Below, in pieces: positions 29,427 through 38,182 of a stretch of 52,957 nucleotides of DNA. A program made the position numbers and the translations under genes. Within the stretch, counting starts at the first letter, position 1; each line of letters opens with the position of its first letter. A model generated the notes under the pieces. The model made no database searches. It saw only the letters and a program-made list of their open reading frames with translations, and was not told the DNA's origin. Origin of the DNA: an uncultured Solirubrobacteraceae bacterium (GTDB lineage Bacteria; Actinomycetota; Thermoleophilia; Solirubrobacterales; Solirubrobacteraceae); contig CADCVR010000078.1 in assembly GCA_902806205.1 (NCBI GenBank), positions 1-52,957 on the forward strand, written 5' to 3'.

Positions 29427-31907
29427 TCACCGTCCTCGCGTCATCGCGATCGACACCGTCCGGTTGCGCGTGTGCTCGGCGCCGCCCGTACGCGTGAACG
29501 ACACCCGCAGGACGCCGCCGGTGCGACGCGCCCGGCGGGCCGCCACCGCCCGGCGCAGCGACGCCTCCGCGGCCTTGGACAGCCGGAACGTCAGGCGCAG
29601 CTTCCCGGCACGCGTCGCGGTCCCGGTCGCCGTCCCCAGAGCGATCGTCCTGCGGCCCTTACGGACCTTGAGGGTCCCCCTGGCCTCGCCGGCTCCCGGC
29701 ACGGTGATCGTGACCCCCGCCCGCCGGCTGCGGACCGTCACCCGGCGCAGGGAGCCGAACCCGAAGGACGACGAGGGGACCGCCTTCGCGGGCACGGCCT
29801 TCGTGGGCACCGCGACCGGAGGGGTGGCCACCGGCGTGGGGAGGGGTGGCGTCGGGCGCGGCGCGGCCGGTGCCGGCGGCTTGGCGAGCACGGCCCCCGG
29901 CCCGGTGTACTTGACGATGTACAGGCCGTAGTCCCGATCGGAGCCGACGATCAGCCGGTTCCCGTCCTTGTCGGTGTGATGCTCGACGCCCCAGAAGTTG
30001 CTGCCTCCCTCGTCGATGAACTTCCCGGTCTCCTGCAGGCCACCCGCGCGGCTGAAGCGCAGGACCCGCAGGCCTCCCGCGTAGTAGGCGCTGTAGGCGA
30101 GGTTCGTCTCCGGGTCGGTGGCGAACTCGTGGATCGACAGGTCGCCGAAGCCCGACGCCAGGCGTGCGTCCGTCGCCTCGGCGATCGCGTAATCGTCGAT
30201 CAGGGCGCTCGTCCTCGCGTCGTACAGGTGCGCGTAGCCCCAGCCGTCGAACGGCGTGGTCGCCGACACCCGGGCGCCGAGCCGGCCGAGCTCCGGGCCG
30301 TGCCCCGGCGGGTACGGGAGGGCGAAGCCCGGCGGGTCGTCGAAGATGTCGTGCATCGCCCGGTGGGTGATGCACAGGCCCGGGATCGCGCGCGGGTTCC
30401 CGGGGCCGCAGAACGCCCCGTCCGACGCCTCGTCGCCCACGTGCGGGTCACCGATGAGGACGCCGTCGTAGCCCTTGTCGGCGGCGTTCTGCATCTTCTC
30501 GTCGAACCGGCAGGCCGGCTCGGTATGGCTGGGGTCGCCGAACGGTCCACGCTGGATGACGACGATCTTCTCCTCCCCCGGCGCGAACGTCGTCCCGGCG
30601 AAGGCCGTGGCCGCGGGCGGGATCTGGTTGTCGGCCGAGCAGCCGTAGCCGCCGTACACCGTCGGGCCGTTCAGCTTCCCGTCGGGCAGGGCCCGGATCG
30701 GCAGGCTGAAAGGGAACTCGCCGGCGACCGACGTGCGTGCCTTGGGCCCATCGCTGATCTCGAAGAGCACCCGGGAGGTCTCGAAGTCCTCGTCGGCGGC
30801 CAGGACGAACTGGTTGTCGCTCGAGTACTCGGCCTGGTGGGCGTTGCCCTCGGGGGCGCCCGGGGGGGTCAGCTTGACGAGCGGGTCGACGTCCGGGAAG
30901 TCGGTGTCGGTGATGTACTTCGGCCTCCTCGGATCGGTGACGTCGAGCTGGACGTACCCCGCGTCCCAGTAGCTGCTGAGCATCGTCATGCGACCGTCGA
31001 TCCGCTTGACCACCATGTCGTGCTGGAAGAGCCCGTCGCCGTACGCCGAGTTCTGCACGATCTGCGGGAACAGCTCCACCAGGTCATGCTCGGCGATGAA
31101 CTTCGGACTGCGCGGGTTGGTGATGTCGAAGATGTCGACGTCGTGCAGCTCGAGGTTGTCCACCGTCACGGCGTAGGCGCGTGGCCCGTCCTGCCAGACG
31201 AAGATGCTGTGGTTGGAGTTGGGGACCGCGTCGGGGTCCTGGACGACGGAGCCGTCCGGGGACCTGTCTCCCGTCCCCAGGACGAGGGCCACCGGCCTGG
31301 CGGGGTCGCTGACGTCGTACAGGTCGAAGCCGCCGACGCCCTGCGGCCCGCACGGCTCGTTGTTGACGGCGAGGAGATCGCCGGTGAACTCCGGCGTGTT
31401 GATCGTCGTCGCGTGCGCGCCCTCACCGTGGTAGGTCGCCCGCAGCGCCGGGACGAACGCCTTCTGCACCGGTGCGGCGGGGTTGCTGATGTCCACGCTG
31501 AAGAAGCCGCCGCGCTTGCAGGCGGTGTCGCCCGGGTTGTCCTTGGGTGACCAGGACATCGCGTACGCGGCGTTCTTGTGGACCGTGACATCCGCGATCT
31601 GTCCCGGCAGCACGTTGCCGAACGGCTGGCTGAGCTCCAGCTTGCCGACGAGCTCCATGTTCTCGCGCGCCGGCGGCAGGTGGTTCGCCTGACCGCCGTC
31701 CTGCCGGGCGTCCCCGGGATGGCTGAGCCTGGAGCGGGTCGCGTCTGATCCCGGCCAGGGAGCGCGCATCACCTCGCCGCCGTCGGTGCTCCACGGCCGG
31801 TGGCTCGCGCTGCCCGGCGGACGTTGCGCCTGGGCGGTCGAACCGACGGCCAGCGCCACCGGGGCGGCGAGGAACAGGACCGACATGGCACGGATCACGA
31901 AACGCAT
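29427..31907 (-). CDS. secreted LVIVD-repeat beta-propeller protein
   Basis: The gene encodes 826 residues. MRFVIRAMSVLFLAAPVALA followed by VGSTAQA is a signal peptide. Residues about 85-430 contain LVIVD-type blades (FSVDISNPAAPVQKAFVP, FDLYDVSDPARPVALVLG, VDIFDITNPRSPKFIAEHD, VQLDVTDPRRPKYITDT). A Cys-containing insertion (about 430-560, YGGYGCSADNQIPPA; VVIQRGPFGDPSHTEPACRF; KGYDGVLIGD) resembles a protease-associated (PA) domain. The propeller then resumes (LSIHEFATDPETNLAYSAYY, FWGVEHHTDKDGNRLIVGSD). A Pro/Val/Ala linker and a basic C-terminal domain end the protein. It is probably extracellular; ligand or activity is unknown. ATG 31907 has GGGGACACC as a weak ribosome site. Confidence 0.82.
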   Translation of the reverse strand: MRFVIRAMSVLFLAAPVALAVGSTAQAQRPPGSASHRPWSTDGGEVMRAPWPGSDATRSRLSHPGDARQDGGQANHLPPARENMELVGKLELSQPFGNVLPGQIADVTVHKNAAYAMSWSPKDNPGDTACKRGGFFSVDISNPAAPVQKAFVPALRATYHGEGAHATTINTPEFTGDLLAVNNEPCGPQGVGGFDLYDVSDPARPVALVLGTGDRSPDGSVVQDPDAVPNSNHSIFVWQDGPRAYAVTVDNLELHDVDIFDITNPRSPKFIAEHDLVELFPQIVQNSAYGDGLFQHDMVVKRIDGRMTMLSSYWDAGYVQLDVTDPRRPKYITDTDFPDVDPLVKLTPPGAPEGNAHQAEYSSDNQFVLAADEDFETSRVLFEISDGPKARTSVAGEFPFSLPIRALPDGKLNGPTVYGGYGCSADNQIPPAATAFAGTTFAPGEEKIVVIQRGPFGDPSHTEPACRFDEKMQNAADKGYDGVLIGDPHVGDEASDGAFCGPGNPRAIPGLCITHRAMHDIFDDPPGFALPYPPGHGPELGRLGARVSATTPFDGWGYAHLYDARTSALIDDYAIAEATDARLASGFGDLSIHEFATDPETNLAYSAYYAGGLRVLRFSRAGGLQETGKFIDEGGSNFWGVEHHTDKDGNRLIVGSDRDYGLYIVKYTGPGAVLAKPPAPAAPRPTPPLPTPVATPPVAVPTKAVPAKAVPSSSFGFGSLRRVTVRSRRAGVTITVPGAGEARGTLKVRKGRRTIALGTATGTATRAGKLRLTFRLSKAAEASLRRAVAARRARRTGGVLRVSFTRTGGAEHTRNRTVSIAMTRGR

Positions 31908-32029
31908 GGTGTCCCCGATGGCTTGATTCGCAGCAGAACAACTGTGCGTCCTGCCGATCTGATGCGCTGCACGCGAAGGACCCTACCGGCGGGGAAGCTC
32001 GCCGTCACGAGACGCAGCGGGGCCACGGC

Positions 32030-32035
32030 TAGCCT
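32030..32035 (+). promoter_or_regulatory. -10 box for leaderless murB transcript
   Basis: TAGCCT ends 9 bases before the murB ATG at 32045; the bases between (CCGGCGGGC) carry no Shine-Dalgarno sequence. Confidence 0.5.
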
Positions 32036-32044
32036 CCGGCGGGC

Positions 32045-33103
32045 ATGGATCTCGCACCGCGAACCACCCTGCGCCTCGGCGGCCCGGCCGCGCGCTTCCT
32101 CGAGGCGCGCACGGAGGCCGAGGTCGTCGCGGCCGTCGCGAACGCCGACGCCGCCGGGGAGGAGCTGCTCGTCCTGGCGGGCGGCTCGAACGTCGTCGTG
32201 GCCGACGCGGGCTTCCCGGGCGTCGTGGTCGCGATCGCCACCGCCGGCGTCGAGCGCACCGAGGAGGGCGAGCGCGTCGCGCTCACGGTGCAGGCCGGCG
32301 AGGACTGGGACGCGTTCGTCGCGCGGACGGTCGCCGACCGGCTCGCCGGAGTCGAGTGCCTCAGCGGCATCCCCGGGTCGGTGGGAGCCACCCCGATCCA
32401 GAACGTCGGCGCCTACGGCCAGGACGTCGCGGAGACGATCGTCGGCGTGCGCGTCTACGACCGGCGCGCACGCGAAGTCGTCGAGTTCGATCGCGCGGCG
32501 TGCGCGTTCTCGTACCGCTCGTCGGCCTTCAAGCGCGAGCCGGGCCGCTGGGTCGTGCTCGCGGTCGCCTTCACGCTCGAGCGCGGTGCCGACTCCAAGC
32601 CGCTGCGCTACGTCGAACTCACCCGGCGGCTCGGGGTCGGCGTCGGCGATCGGGCGCCGCTGGCCGACGTCCGCGACGCGGTGCTCGCTCTGCGCCGGGC
32701 GAAGGGCATGGTGCTCGACCCCGACGACCCCGACTCGGTCTCCGCCGGCTCCTTCTTCACCAACCCGATCCTCACGCAGCAGGAGTTCGGGGTGCTCGAG
32801 CGCCGCGTCCGCGAGCGCCTCGGCCCCGACGCGAGGCTGCCACGCTTCCCCGAGGTGGACGGGCGCGTCAAGACCTCCGCGGCGTGGCTCATCGAGCACG
32901 CGGGCTTCACGAAGGGGCACGGCGACCCGGCCACGGTCGCGATCTCCTCCAAGCACACGCTCGCGCTGACCAACCGCGGCGCGGGCACCACCGTGCAGCT
33001 CGTGGCGCTCGCACGCGAGGTCGCCGCGGGGGTCGAGGAGGCCTTCGGCGTCAGGCTCGGGCCCGAGCCGGTCTTCGTGGGTCACTCCTGGCCAGCTCAC
33101 TGA
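32045..33103 (+). CDS. murB: UDP-N-acetylenolpyruvoylglucosamine reductase
   Basis: The gene encodes 352 residues. MurB reduces UDP-GlcNAc-enolpyruvate to UDP-MurNAc with NADPH and FAD in the cytoplasm, the second step of peptidoglycan precursor synthesis. FAD-binding motifs are LVLAGGSNVVVADAGFPGVV (about 40-60) and GIPGSVGATPIQNVGAYGQD (about 106-125). The catalytic Ser lies in SAGSFFTNPI (about 235) and the C-terminal Glu region in RLGPEPVFVGHSW. The longer form with the Tyr-loop domain corresponds to the type I (E. coli-like) enzyme. ATG 32045 fits the TAGCCT box 9 bases upstream. Its last 53 bases overlap the end of the opposing DUF998 gene. Confidence 0.96.
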   Translation: MDLAPRTTLRLGGPAARFLEARTEAEVVAAVANADAAGEELLVLAGGSNVVVADAGFPGVVVAIATAGVERTEEGERVALTVQAGEDWDAFVARTVADRLAGVECLSGIPGSVGATPIQNVGAYGQDVAETIVGVRVYDRRAREVVEFDRAACAFSYRSSAFKREPGRWVVLAVAFTLERGADSKPLRYVELTRRLGVGVGDRAPLADVRDAVLALRRAKGMVLDPDDPDSVSAGSFFTNPILTQQEFGVLERRVRERLGPDARLPRFPEVDGRVKTSAAWLIEHAGFTKGHGDPATVAISSKHTLALTNRGAGTTVQLVALAREVAAGVEEAFGVRLGPEPVFVGHSWPAH

Positions 33104-33662
33104 CCAGCAGCCACAGCCAGGCGACCCCGACGAGCACGAACGTCCGCTGGCCGATCCCGGGCCAGTCGAGTTCCGCCGCGACCAGCACCGCCGGAAAGAG
33201 AAAGAGCGCGCTCGCGCAGGCCAGCACGCCGAGGCGGTAGCGCCGGGTGGGCACGCCGCGCAAGCCCCAGAGCGCGGCGAGCAGCAGGCCCGCGAAGATC
33301 AGCAGCGTTCCCTGGTCGTGCAGGCGCCCGGACCGGGTGCGCACGACCCCGGGAGGCAGCACGCCCGCGACGGTCTGCGTCGCGAACGCCGCTGCCACGC
33401 AGGCGCCGACCGCGGCGACCACGAGCAGGACGGTGACCGCGCGCAGCTCGCGCTCCCACGACAAGGCCGCCGCGGCCGCCAGCGCGACGCCCCAGGCGCA
33501 GAACGCGACGATCGCGACGGGATGGGTCGCGCCCGACGCGTACTCGGAGATGAAGTGCTCTCTCGCGGGCAGGTCGGGGCGCAGCGGGTGCTCGAGCGCG
33601 ACAAGCCCCACGAACGCCAGCAGCCCGCCGCGCGCGAGGTCTACGAGGGCAGGGCGGCGCAT
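33051..33662 (-). CDS. DUF998-type membrane protein
   Basis: The gene encodes 203 residues with about six hydrophobic segments (LVDLARGGLLAFVGLVAL; VAIVAFCAWGVALAAAAAL; AVTVLLVVAAVGACVAAAFA; LLIFAGLLLAALWGL; LACASALFLFPAVLVAA; TFVLVGVAWLWLLVSEL). The early motif EHFISEYASGATH matches the conserved SEYxxGxxxW-type loop of DUF998 proteins, whose function is unknown. ATG 33662 is preceded by TAGGAC 7 bases upstream. The 3' end overlaps murB by 53 bases on the opposite strand, which is unusually long for this compact region. Confidence 0.75.
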   Translation of the reverse strand: MRRPALVDLARGGLLAFVGLVALEHPLRPDLPAREHFISEYASGATHPVAIVAFCAWGVALAAAAALSWERELRAVTVLLVVAAVGACVAAAFATQTVAGVLPPGVVRTRSGRLHDQGTLLIFAGLLLAALWGLRGVPTRRYRLGVLACASALFLFPAVLVAAELDWPGIGQRTFVLVGVAWLWLLVSELARSDPRRPARARA

Positions 33663-33720
33663 GCCCACGGTCCTACGGCGCGGCGGTTCGTTGCGCTCAC
33701 CGCACGGGAACACCACGGCC

Positions 33721-34146
33721 ATGCCCGCCGAGAAGAAGCCGGACCTGCCGAGCACGCTCGAGCGCTCCTCCAAGAAGGCCCAGCGCACGTTCCTCAAGAC
33801 GCTCGAGAGCGCCGAAGACACCTACGACGGCGACGAGGAGCGTGCGCACCGCACCGCGTACTCGGCGCTGAAGCACTCGTTCGAGAAGGTCGGCGACCAC
33901 TGGGAGGAGAAGGACGAGAAGGGTCCGTCGGATCCGCAGGCCGCGAAGTCCGGCGCCGCCGCGCGCAAGGGGACGGCGAAGAGCTACGGCGGCGTGGACG
34001 TCGAGGGCTCCACGAAGCAGGAGCTCATGCAGAAGGCACGCGCTGCGGACATCGCCGGCCGCTCGAAGATGGACAAGAGCGAGCTGGCCGAAGCGCTGCG
34101 CAAGAGCAACGACCGCGCGACCGCGAAGGCGCGCAAACAGGGCTGA
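33721..34146 (+). CDS. ChaB family protein with C-terminal Rho-N/SAP-like domain
   Basis: The gene encodes 141 residues. The first 65 residues (LPSTLERSSKKAQRTFLKTL, YDGDEERAHRTAYSALKHSF) are a ChaB domain, a small fold named for a putative cation-transport regulator. After a low-complexity linker rich in Lys/Ala/Gly, residues about 105-135 (STKQELMQKARAADIAGRSK, MDKSELAEALRKSN) form a Rho N-terminal/SAP-like helix-extended-loop-helix, which usually binds nucleic acid. The protein is very rich in charged residues and has no signal or membrane segment. ATG 33721 is the only sensible start. The role is unknown; the domain pairing is frequent in actinobacteria. Confidence 0.88.
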   Translation: MPAEKKPDLPSTLERSSKKAQRTFLKTLESAEDTYDGDEERAHRTAYSALKHSFEKVGDHWEEKDEKGPSDPQAAKSGAAARKGTAKSYGGVDVEGSTKQELMQKARAADIAGRSKMDKSELAEALRKSNDRATAKARKQG

Positions 34147-34222
34147 TCCTGCGGTGTCCCGGCTCCCCGCCGCAAGGGTTGGGCTCGGGGCGGCGCGGAT
34201 GATCGACCTCCGGCACGGCTCC

Positions 34223-35101
34223 TCAGATCAGGCGCCACAGGGCGCCGTCACCCAGGCTCTCGCGTGCCACGACGCCCGCTCCCGCCGCGGCGATGAGCGC
34301 GTCCTCCGTGGTTGCGTCGTCGGGCGCGGTCATCGGGGGCGCCATCACCGCGGAGACCTCCCGCGTCGTCAGCGCGTACGCGAACGCGCGCAGGACCTCG
34401 ACGGGGTCGTCGGCCGGCGGCCGCCGTTTCAGCGAGCGGTCGAGGTTCGCCACGCAGACGTCGTACACCTCGACGGGCTGGAAGCCGCCGGCCTCCAGCG
34501 AGTCACCGCCGGAGGTGGTGAAGACGAGCGAGGGTGCCGTGAAGCGCTCCCTGCCGTCGGAGTTGGCCGACTTGCCCTGGAAGTGCGTCGGACCGCCCTC
34601 GGCGGTGCGGCTCGCGGCGCGGTCGGCCTCGTAGGCCTCCCGTACCTCGGCGGTCTCGATCGCGCCGACGACGGCGTCGGCGTCGAGGCCCTCCACCCGG
34701 GCCAGGGCGGCACGCAGGGCGCCGGGCTCGTCGAGCAGCATGGTGGTCGTGAACTGGGCGAACTGCAGCGCGCGGAACGCCTCCTCCTCGCGCTCGGGCG
34801 CGGTCAGGCGGGTGGCCACGAGCGCCCGGCAGGCGGGCGACGTGGCGCCGACGCGCGGCTTCGGGCCGGTGGCGAACGGCATGCCGTAGCGGCGGTAGCG
34901 GCGAAAGCCGGTGGCCATCCGCGTCGGGGTGTAGCCCCGGTCGACGTAGAGCTGCGGATCCTCGGCCAGGCCGATCATCACGTGGCGCCACTCGAGCTGC
35001 GCGCCGTAGCGCCAGCGGAGCACGGCCAAGTCGGGCGAGGCGCTGTAGGCCCAGGGACAGCCGGGGTCGGTGAAGTGCGTGACGGTGAGCGGGACGGCCA
35101 T
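34223..35101 (-). CDS. DsbA-family thioredoxin-fold oxidoreductase
   Basis: The gene encodes 292 residues from ATG 35101. The start VTHFTDPGCPWAYSASPDLA is the first strand and active-site turn of DsbA/FrnE-like proteins. In place of a CxxC motif it has CPWA, so only the first Cys is kept; this resembles 2-hydroxychromene isomerase and FrnE relatives that act without the disulfide couple. Later motifs FRALQFAQFTTTMLLDEP and FTAPSLVFTTSGGDS (the cis-Pro loop) fit the family. A GTG six codons upstream (35119) is an alternative start. The substrate is unknown. It lies between the ChaB gene and the phosphatase gene on the minus strand. Confidence 0.82.
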   Translation of the reverse strand: MAVPLTVTHFTDPGCPWAYSASPDLAVLRWRYGAQLEWRHVMIGLAEDPQLYVDRGYTPTRMATGFRRYRRYGMPFATGPKPRVGATSPACRALVATRLTAPEREEEAFRALQFAQFTTTMLLDEPGALRAALARVEGLDADAVVGAIETAEVREAYEADRAASRTAEGGPTHFQGKSANSDGRERFTAPSLVFTTSGGDSLEAGGFQPVEVYDVCVANLDRSLKRRPPADDPVEVLRAFAYALTTREVSAVMAPPMTAPDDATTEDALIAAAGAGVVARESLGDGALWRLI

Positions 35102-35176
35102 GGCCAGATCGTTGCACACGCAACGGCTCGTTCGGTTGCACGGCTGGAAGGCGCTCGACGGAGCCCGCCGCCTCCG

Positions 35177-37132
35177 TCAGCCCTCCCAGCGGAGTGCGAG
35201 GAGCGCCCGGTCGTCGGCCTGGGGACCTTCCTCGAAGGCGTCGAGCCGGGCGACGATCCGGTCGATCGCGTTCCGCGCTCCGGCGGGGCCCGCGAGCAAC
35301 GCGGCACGCAGCCGCGCCTCGCCGAAGCGCTCCGTGGCGCCCACCGCGTCGGTCACGCCATCGGTGTAGAGGACGACGAGGTCGCCCGGGGCGAGCTTCA
35401 CGGTGGTCGCCGTCCACCCGTGCCCCAACGGCGCGACTCCGAGCATCGGGGACGTCGTTCCCTCCTCGAGCAGCTCGCCCGCGCGGAGCAGCAGCGGCAG
35501 CGGATGGCCGGCGGAGATGACGGTCAGGTCGGGGCCCCGGGCCAGGACGACCGCCACGGAACACAGATCGAAGTCGTCCGCGCGCTGCAGGCTCTCGTTG
35601 AGCAGCGTGAGCCCGGCCCGTGGGTCGCCACCGTCGAGCGCGGCCGCCGTGACGAGCGTGTGCCGGGTGCGTGCGGTGAGCGCCGCAGCGTGGGCGCCCT
35701 TCCCGGCGACGTCGCCGACGAGCGCGAGCAGCGCGCCGTCATTCAGCGCGACGACGTCGTAGAAGTCGCCGCCCACCTGGTTGGCCTCCCCCGCCGCGCG
35801 GAAGGACGACGCGAGCTCCCAGCCCGGCGCCTCGGGCAGCACGGTCGGCAGGAGCGCCTCCTGCAGCACGGTCGCGATCTCCGCCCGTGCGGTGTGGACG
35901 CGCGCGTTCTCCACCGCGACCGCGGCACGGGCCGCGAGCTCCGTCGCAAGCTCGACGTCCGCGGGCCCATAGCGGCGGCGCGACTCCGCGGCCACCCAGG
36001 TCAGCGCACCGATGACGCGACTTCCGACCGTGAGCGGCACGACGAGCACCGAGGAGAAGCCGATCGCCTCCAGGAGCGCGAGGTGCTCGGCGTCGACGGC
36101 GGCGCCCGCGAGCATCTCCGGGGGAATCTCGGGGTGAAGCTCGGGGGCGCCCGTGCGCAGCACCTGGCCGAGGCCGTCGCCGCGCGTGAGGTCCGGCGGG
36201 TAGCGGCGCCGCAGCTCGTGCCCCAGCGCGACCTTCTGAGGGTCGGCGTGGGCGAGCGCGACGTGCTCCGTGCGCCCTCCGGAGGCCACGAGGTCGATGC
36301 TGCACCAGTCCGCGAGCTCGGGGACCACGAGCCGCGCGGTGTGCTGCAGGGTCAGCGTCGTGTCGAGTGACGACGCCAGCAGAGCGGTCGCGTCGGCCAG
36401 GAACGCCGAGCGCTGTTCTGCGCGCTTGACCGCCGTGACGTCCTCGATCACGTTGACGGCCGAGCGGATGCGCCCCTCCGCGTCGCGCAGGGGGCTGGCC
36501 TGCACCTGACTCCACGTGACCGTGCCCGTGGCCGGGTCGAGACTTCGGACCAGGATGGGCTCCGCGGGCTGCCCGGCGATGAGGCGCTGGGCGGGCATGC
36601 GGTCGGGCTCGAGCGGAGCGCCCGATTCGTCGGTGACGACCATGCGCTGGAGGTAGGCGCTCGCGGAGCCGGGCGAGACGCCGTCGGGCTCGCCGGTCAG
36701 GCGGGCGGCGGCGCGATTGCCGTACAGGACGGTGCCGTCGCCGGCCTGGATCGTCACGGCGGCAGGGAGCGCGTCGAGCGCCTGGGCAAGCTCGTCGAGC
36801 TTCCGGCGCAGCCGTGCCCCGATGATCGCCAGACCACAGACGACCGCCAGCGTGAACAGACGGATCAGCTCGTCGGACTCGCGGAGGTCGCCGTGGGCCG
36901 CGGTCAGGACGACCGCCAGTGTGACCCCGATCACCGCCAGCGAGCCCGTCGCCGCGAGCAGTCCGGCGGTGGCCGGCAGCAGCGGCGCGATCGCCAGGGG
37001 AGCGACGGGCACGTCGAAGTCCGGGATGACCACCTCCGCGAGGACGATCGCCAGGTCGAGGGCCAGCCCGAGCGCGGTGAGAGGGCGAAGGATCGATCGG
37101 CGGCGCCCTTCACCTTCTCCGCGCGTGCCCAT
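35177..37132 (-). CDS. membrane PAS-GAF-SpoIIE (PP2C) serine phosphatase
   Basis: The gene encodes 651 residues. The N-terminus has four hydrophobic segments (about 15-100). A PAS domain follows (about 115-225, QALDALPAAVTIQAGDGTVL, then VNVIEDVTAVKRAEQ), then a GAF domain (about 235-405), then a SpoIIE/RsbU-type PP2C phosphatase (about 420-650). The metal-binding acids are in NQVGGDFYDVVAL, LVGDVAGKGAHAA, LYTDGVTDAVG and ADDRALLAL. Such proteins dephosphorylate anti-sigma-factor antagonists in response to signals sensed by PAS/GAF. No HATPase kinase domain is fused. ATG 37132 has TAGTCT 11 bases upstream; a GTG 13 codons earlier is less likely. No partner anti-sigma or antagonist gene is nearby. 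Confidence 0.92.
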   Translation of the reverse strand: MGTRGEGEGRRRSILRPLTALGLALDLAIVLAEVVIPDFDVPVAPLAIAPLLPATAGLLAATGSLAVIGVTLAVVLTAAHGDLRESDELIRLFTLAVVCGLAIIGARLRRKLDELAQALDALPAAVTIQAGDGTVLYGNRAAARLTGEPDGVSPGSASAYLQRMVVTDESGAPLEPDRMPAQRLIAGQPAEPILVRSLDPATGTVTWSQVQASPLRDAEGRIRSAVNVIEDVTAVKRAEQRSAFLADATALLASSLDTTLTLQHTARLVVPELADWCSIDLVASGGRTEHVALAHADPQKVALGHELRRRYPPDLTRGDGLGQVLRTGAPELHPEIPPEMLAGAAVDAEHLALLEAIGFSSVLVVPLTVGSRVIGALTWVAAESRRRYGPADVELATELAARAAVAVENARVHTARAEIATVLQEALLPTVLPEAPGWELASSFRAAGEANQVGGDFYDVVALNDGALLALVGDVAGKGAHAAALTARTRHTLVTAAALDGGDPRAGLTLLNESLQRADDFDLCSVAVVLARGPDLTVISAGHPLPLLLRAGELLEEGTTSPMLGVAPLGHGWTATTVKLAPGDLVVLYTDGVTDAVGATERFGEARLRAALLAGPAGARNAIDRIVARLDAFEEGPQADDRALLALRWEG

Positions 37133-37143
37133 GACCACGGCCC

Positions 37144-37149
37144 AGACTA
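37144..37149 (-). promoter_or_regulatory. -10 box upstream of SpoIIE-type phosphatase
   Basis: TAGTCT on the minus strand ends 11 bases before ATG 37132, with no Shine-Dalgarno sequence in GGGCCGTGGTC. Confidence 0.45.
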
Positions 37150-37188
37150 GTCGTGCCGAGGCGCTTCCCACGTCCGAACCGCAGCGGC

Positions 37189-37232
37189 GTGTGCTCTATT
37201 CCCCTTCATCGGTGGAAACGGAGCGCACGCCG
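37189..37232. repeat. dispersed palindromic element, copy 1
   Basis: This begins GTGTGCTCTATTCCCCTTC and ends GGAGCGCACGCCG, with imperfect inverted arms. The same architecture and most of the bases recur at 42244-42285, 5 kb away. It lies between the divergent phosphatase and BrkB genes. Confidence 0.6.
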
Positions 37233-37298
37233 CCGCGCTCGGGCGACCCCGAGCGCCTCCGAGGCCTGAACCCGGCGCCGAGCGGGCAGGAGAGCCCG

Positions 37299-38126
37299 GT
37301 GGCAGCTACTCCGCGTGCGGCGAAGCCGGCGGTCGGCGCGCTCGTCGACGCGTTCAATCGCAACGACCTGCTCCTGTTCGCGAGCGCGATCTCCTTTCAG
37401 GTGCTCACCGCGCTCGTGCCGCTTGCGCTCTTCGTGCTCGGGGGGCTCGGGTTTCTCGGGCTGACGGAGGTGTGGACGCAGGACGTGCGGCCCGAGGTCG
37501 CCCCCCGCGTCAGCGCGGCCGCCATCGTCATCATCGACGACACGGTCGAGCAGGTGCTCGGCTCGGCCAAGCTGTTCTGGGTGACGGCGGGCGCGGCGAT
37601 CGCGACGTGGCAGCTCTCGGGTGCCGTGCGCGCGGCCATCGGGGCGCTCAACCGCGTCTACGGCGCCGAGGAGGAGCGCAGCGTCGGCCGGCGCTTCGCC
37701 GTCTCGATCGCGCTCGCGGTCGTCCTCGCGGCGCTCACGCTCACCGCGGTCGGCGTCGTCGTGTTCGTCCCGCTGCTGGTGGGGGACATCGGTCCGTTCG
37801 CCGCGGCGCTGCTCTTCGTCGGCCGCTGGAGCGTGGCCGCGGTGCTGCTGGGCGTCGCCGTCGGCCTGCTCGTCCACCAGGGGCCCGACCGCGGCCAACC
37901 CCTGGGCTGGGTGTCGGCCGGCGCGGTGGCGATCGTCGTCTCGTGGGTGGTCATGAGCGTCGCGTTCGGGCTCTACCTCTCCGGCGCTGCCTCCTACGGC
38001 TCGATCTACGGCGCGCTGGCGACGATCGTCGTGCTCATGGCCTACCTCTACGCCTCGGCGATCGTGTTCCTCGCGGGCATCCAAGTCGACGCGCTGCTGC
38101 GCGCGCGTCAGGACCATCCCGCGTAG
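37299..38126 (+). CDS. YihY/BrkB-family membrane protein
   Basis: The gene encodes 275 residues with six hydrophobic segments. Family motifs are NDLLLFASAISFQVLTALVP at the N-terminus, FWVTAGAAIATWQLSGAVRA and NRVYG in the middle, and YGSIYGALATIVVLMAYLYA near the C-terminus. BrkB/YihY proteins are inner-membrane proteins of uncertain function; the old ribonuclease BN label is unsupported. GTG 37299 is preferred because AGGAGAG lies 5-10 bases upstream. An earlier in-frame GTG at 37212 falls inside the palindromic repeat and adds a non-conserved Pro/Arg-rich tail. The Arg/Pro-rich region before 37299 is therefore treated as leader. Confidence 0.9.
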   Translation: MAATPRAAKPAVGALVDAFNRNDLLLFASAISFQVLTALVPLALFVLGGLGFLGLTEVWTQDVRPEVAPRVSAAAIVIIDDTVEQVLGSAKLFWVTAGAAIATWQLSGAVRAAIGALNRVYGAEEERSVGRRFAVSIALAVVLAALTLTAVGVVVFVPLLVGDIGPFAAALLFVGRWSVAAVLLGVAVGLLVHQGPDRGQPLGWVSAGAVAIVVSWVVMSVAFGLYLSGAASYGSIYGALATIVVLMAYLYASAIVFLAGIQVDALLRARQDHPA

Positions 38127-38152
38127 CGGCGCGGCGGGGGTTGTCGCGCCGC
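38126..38152 (+). terminator. hairpin after BrkB-family gene
   Basis: GCGGCGCG (38126-38133) pairs with CGCGCCGC (38145-38152) around an 11-base loop containing GGGGGTTGT. It begins at the stop codon. Confidence 0.45.
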
Positions 38153-38168
38153 CGCCGAGGGGCGGTGG

Positions 38169-38174
38169 TAGGTT
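38169..38174 (+). promoter_or_regulatory. -10 box for leaderless glycosyltransferase transcript
   Basis: TAGGTT ends 8 bases before GTG 38183, with no Shine-Dalgarno sequence between. Confidence 0.5.
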
Positions 38175-38182
38175 CGCGCGCC

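Noticed and set aside
37212-37298. Earlier GTG start for the BrkB-family gene
   Set aside because: It falls inside a palindromic repeat and adds a non-conserved Pro/Arg-rich tail; GTG 37299 has an AGGAG ribosome site.
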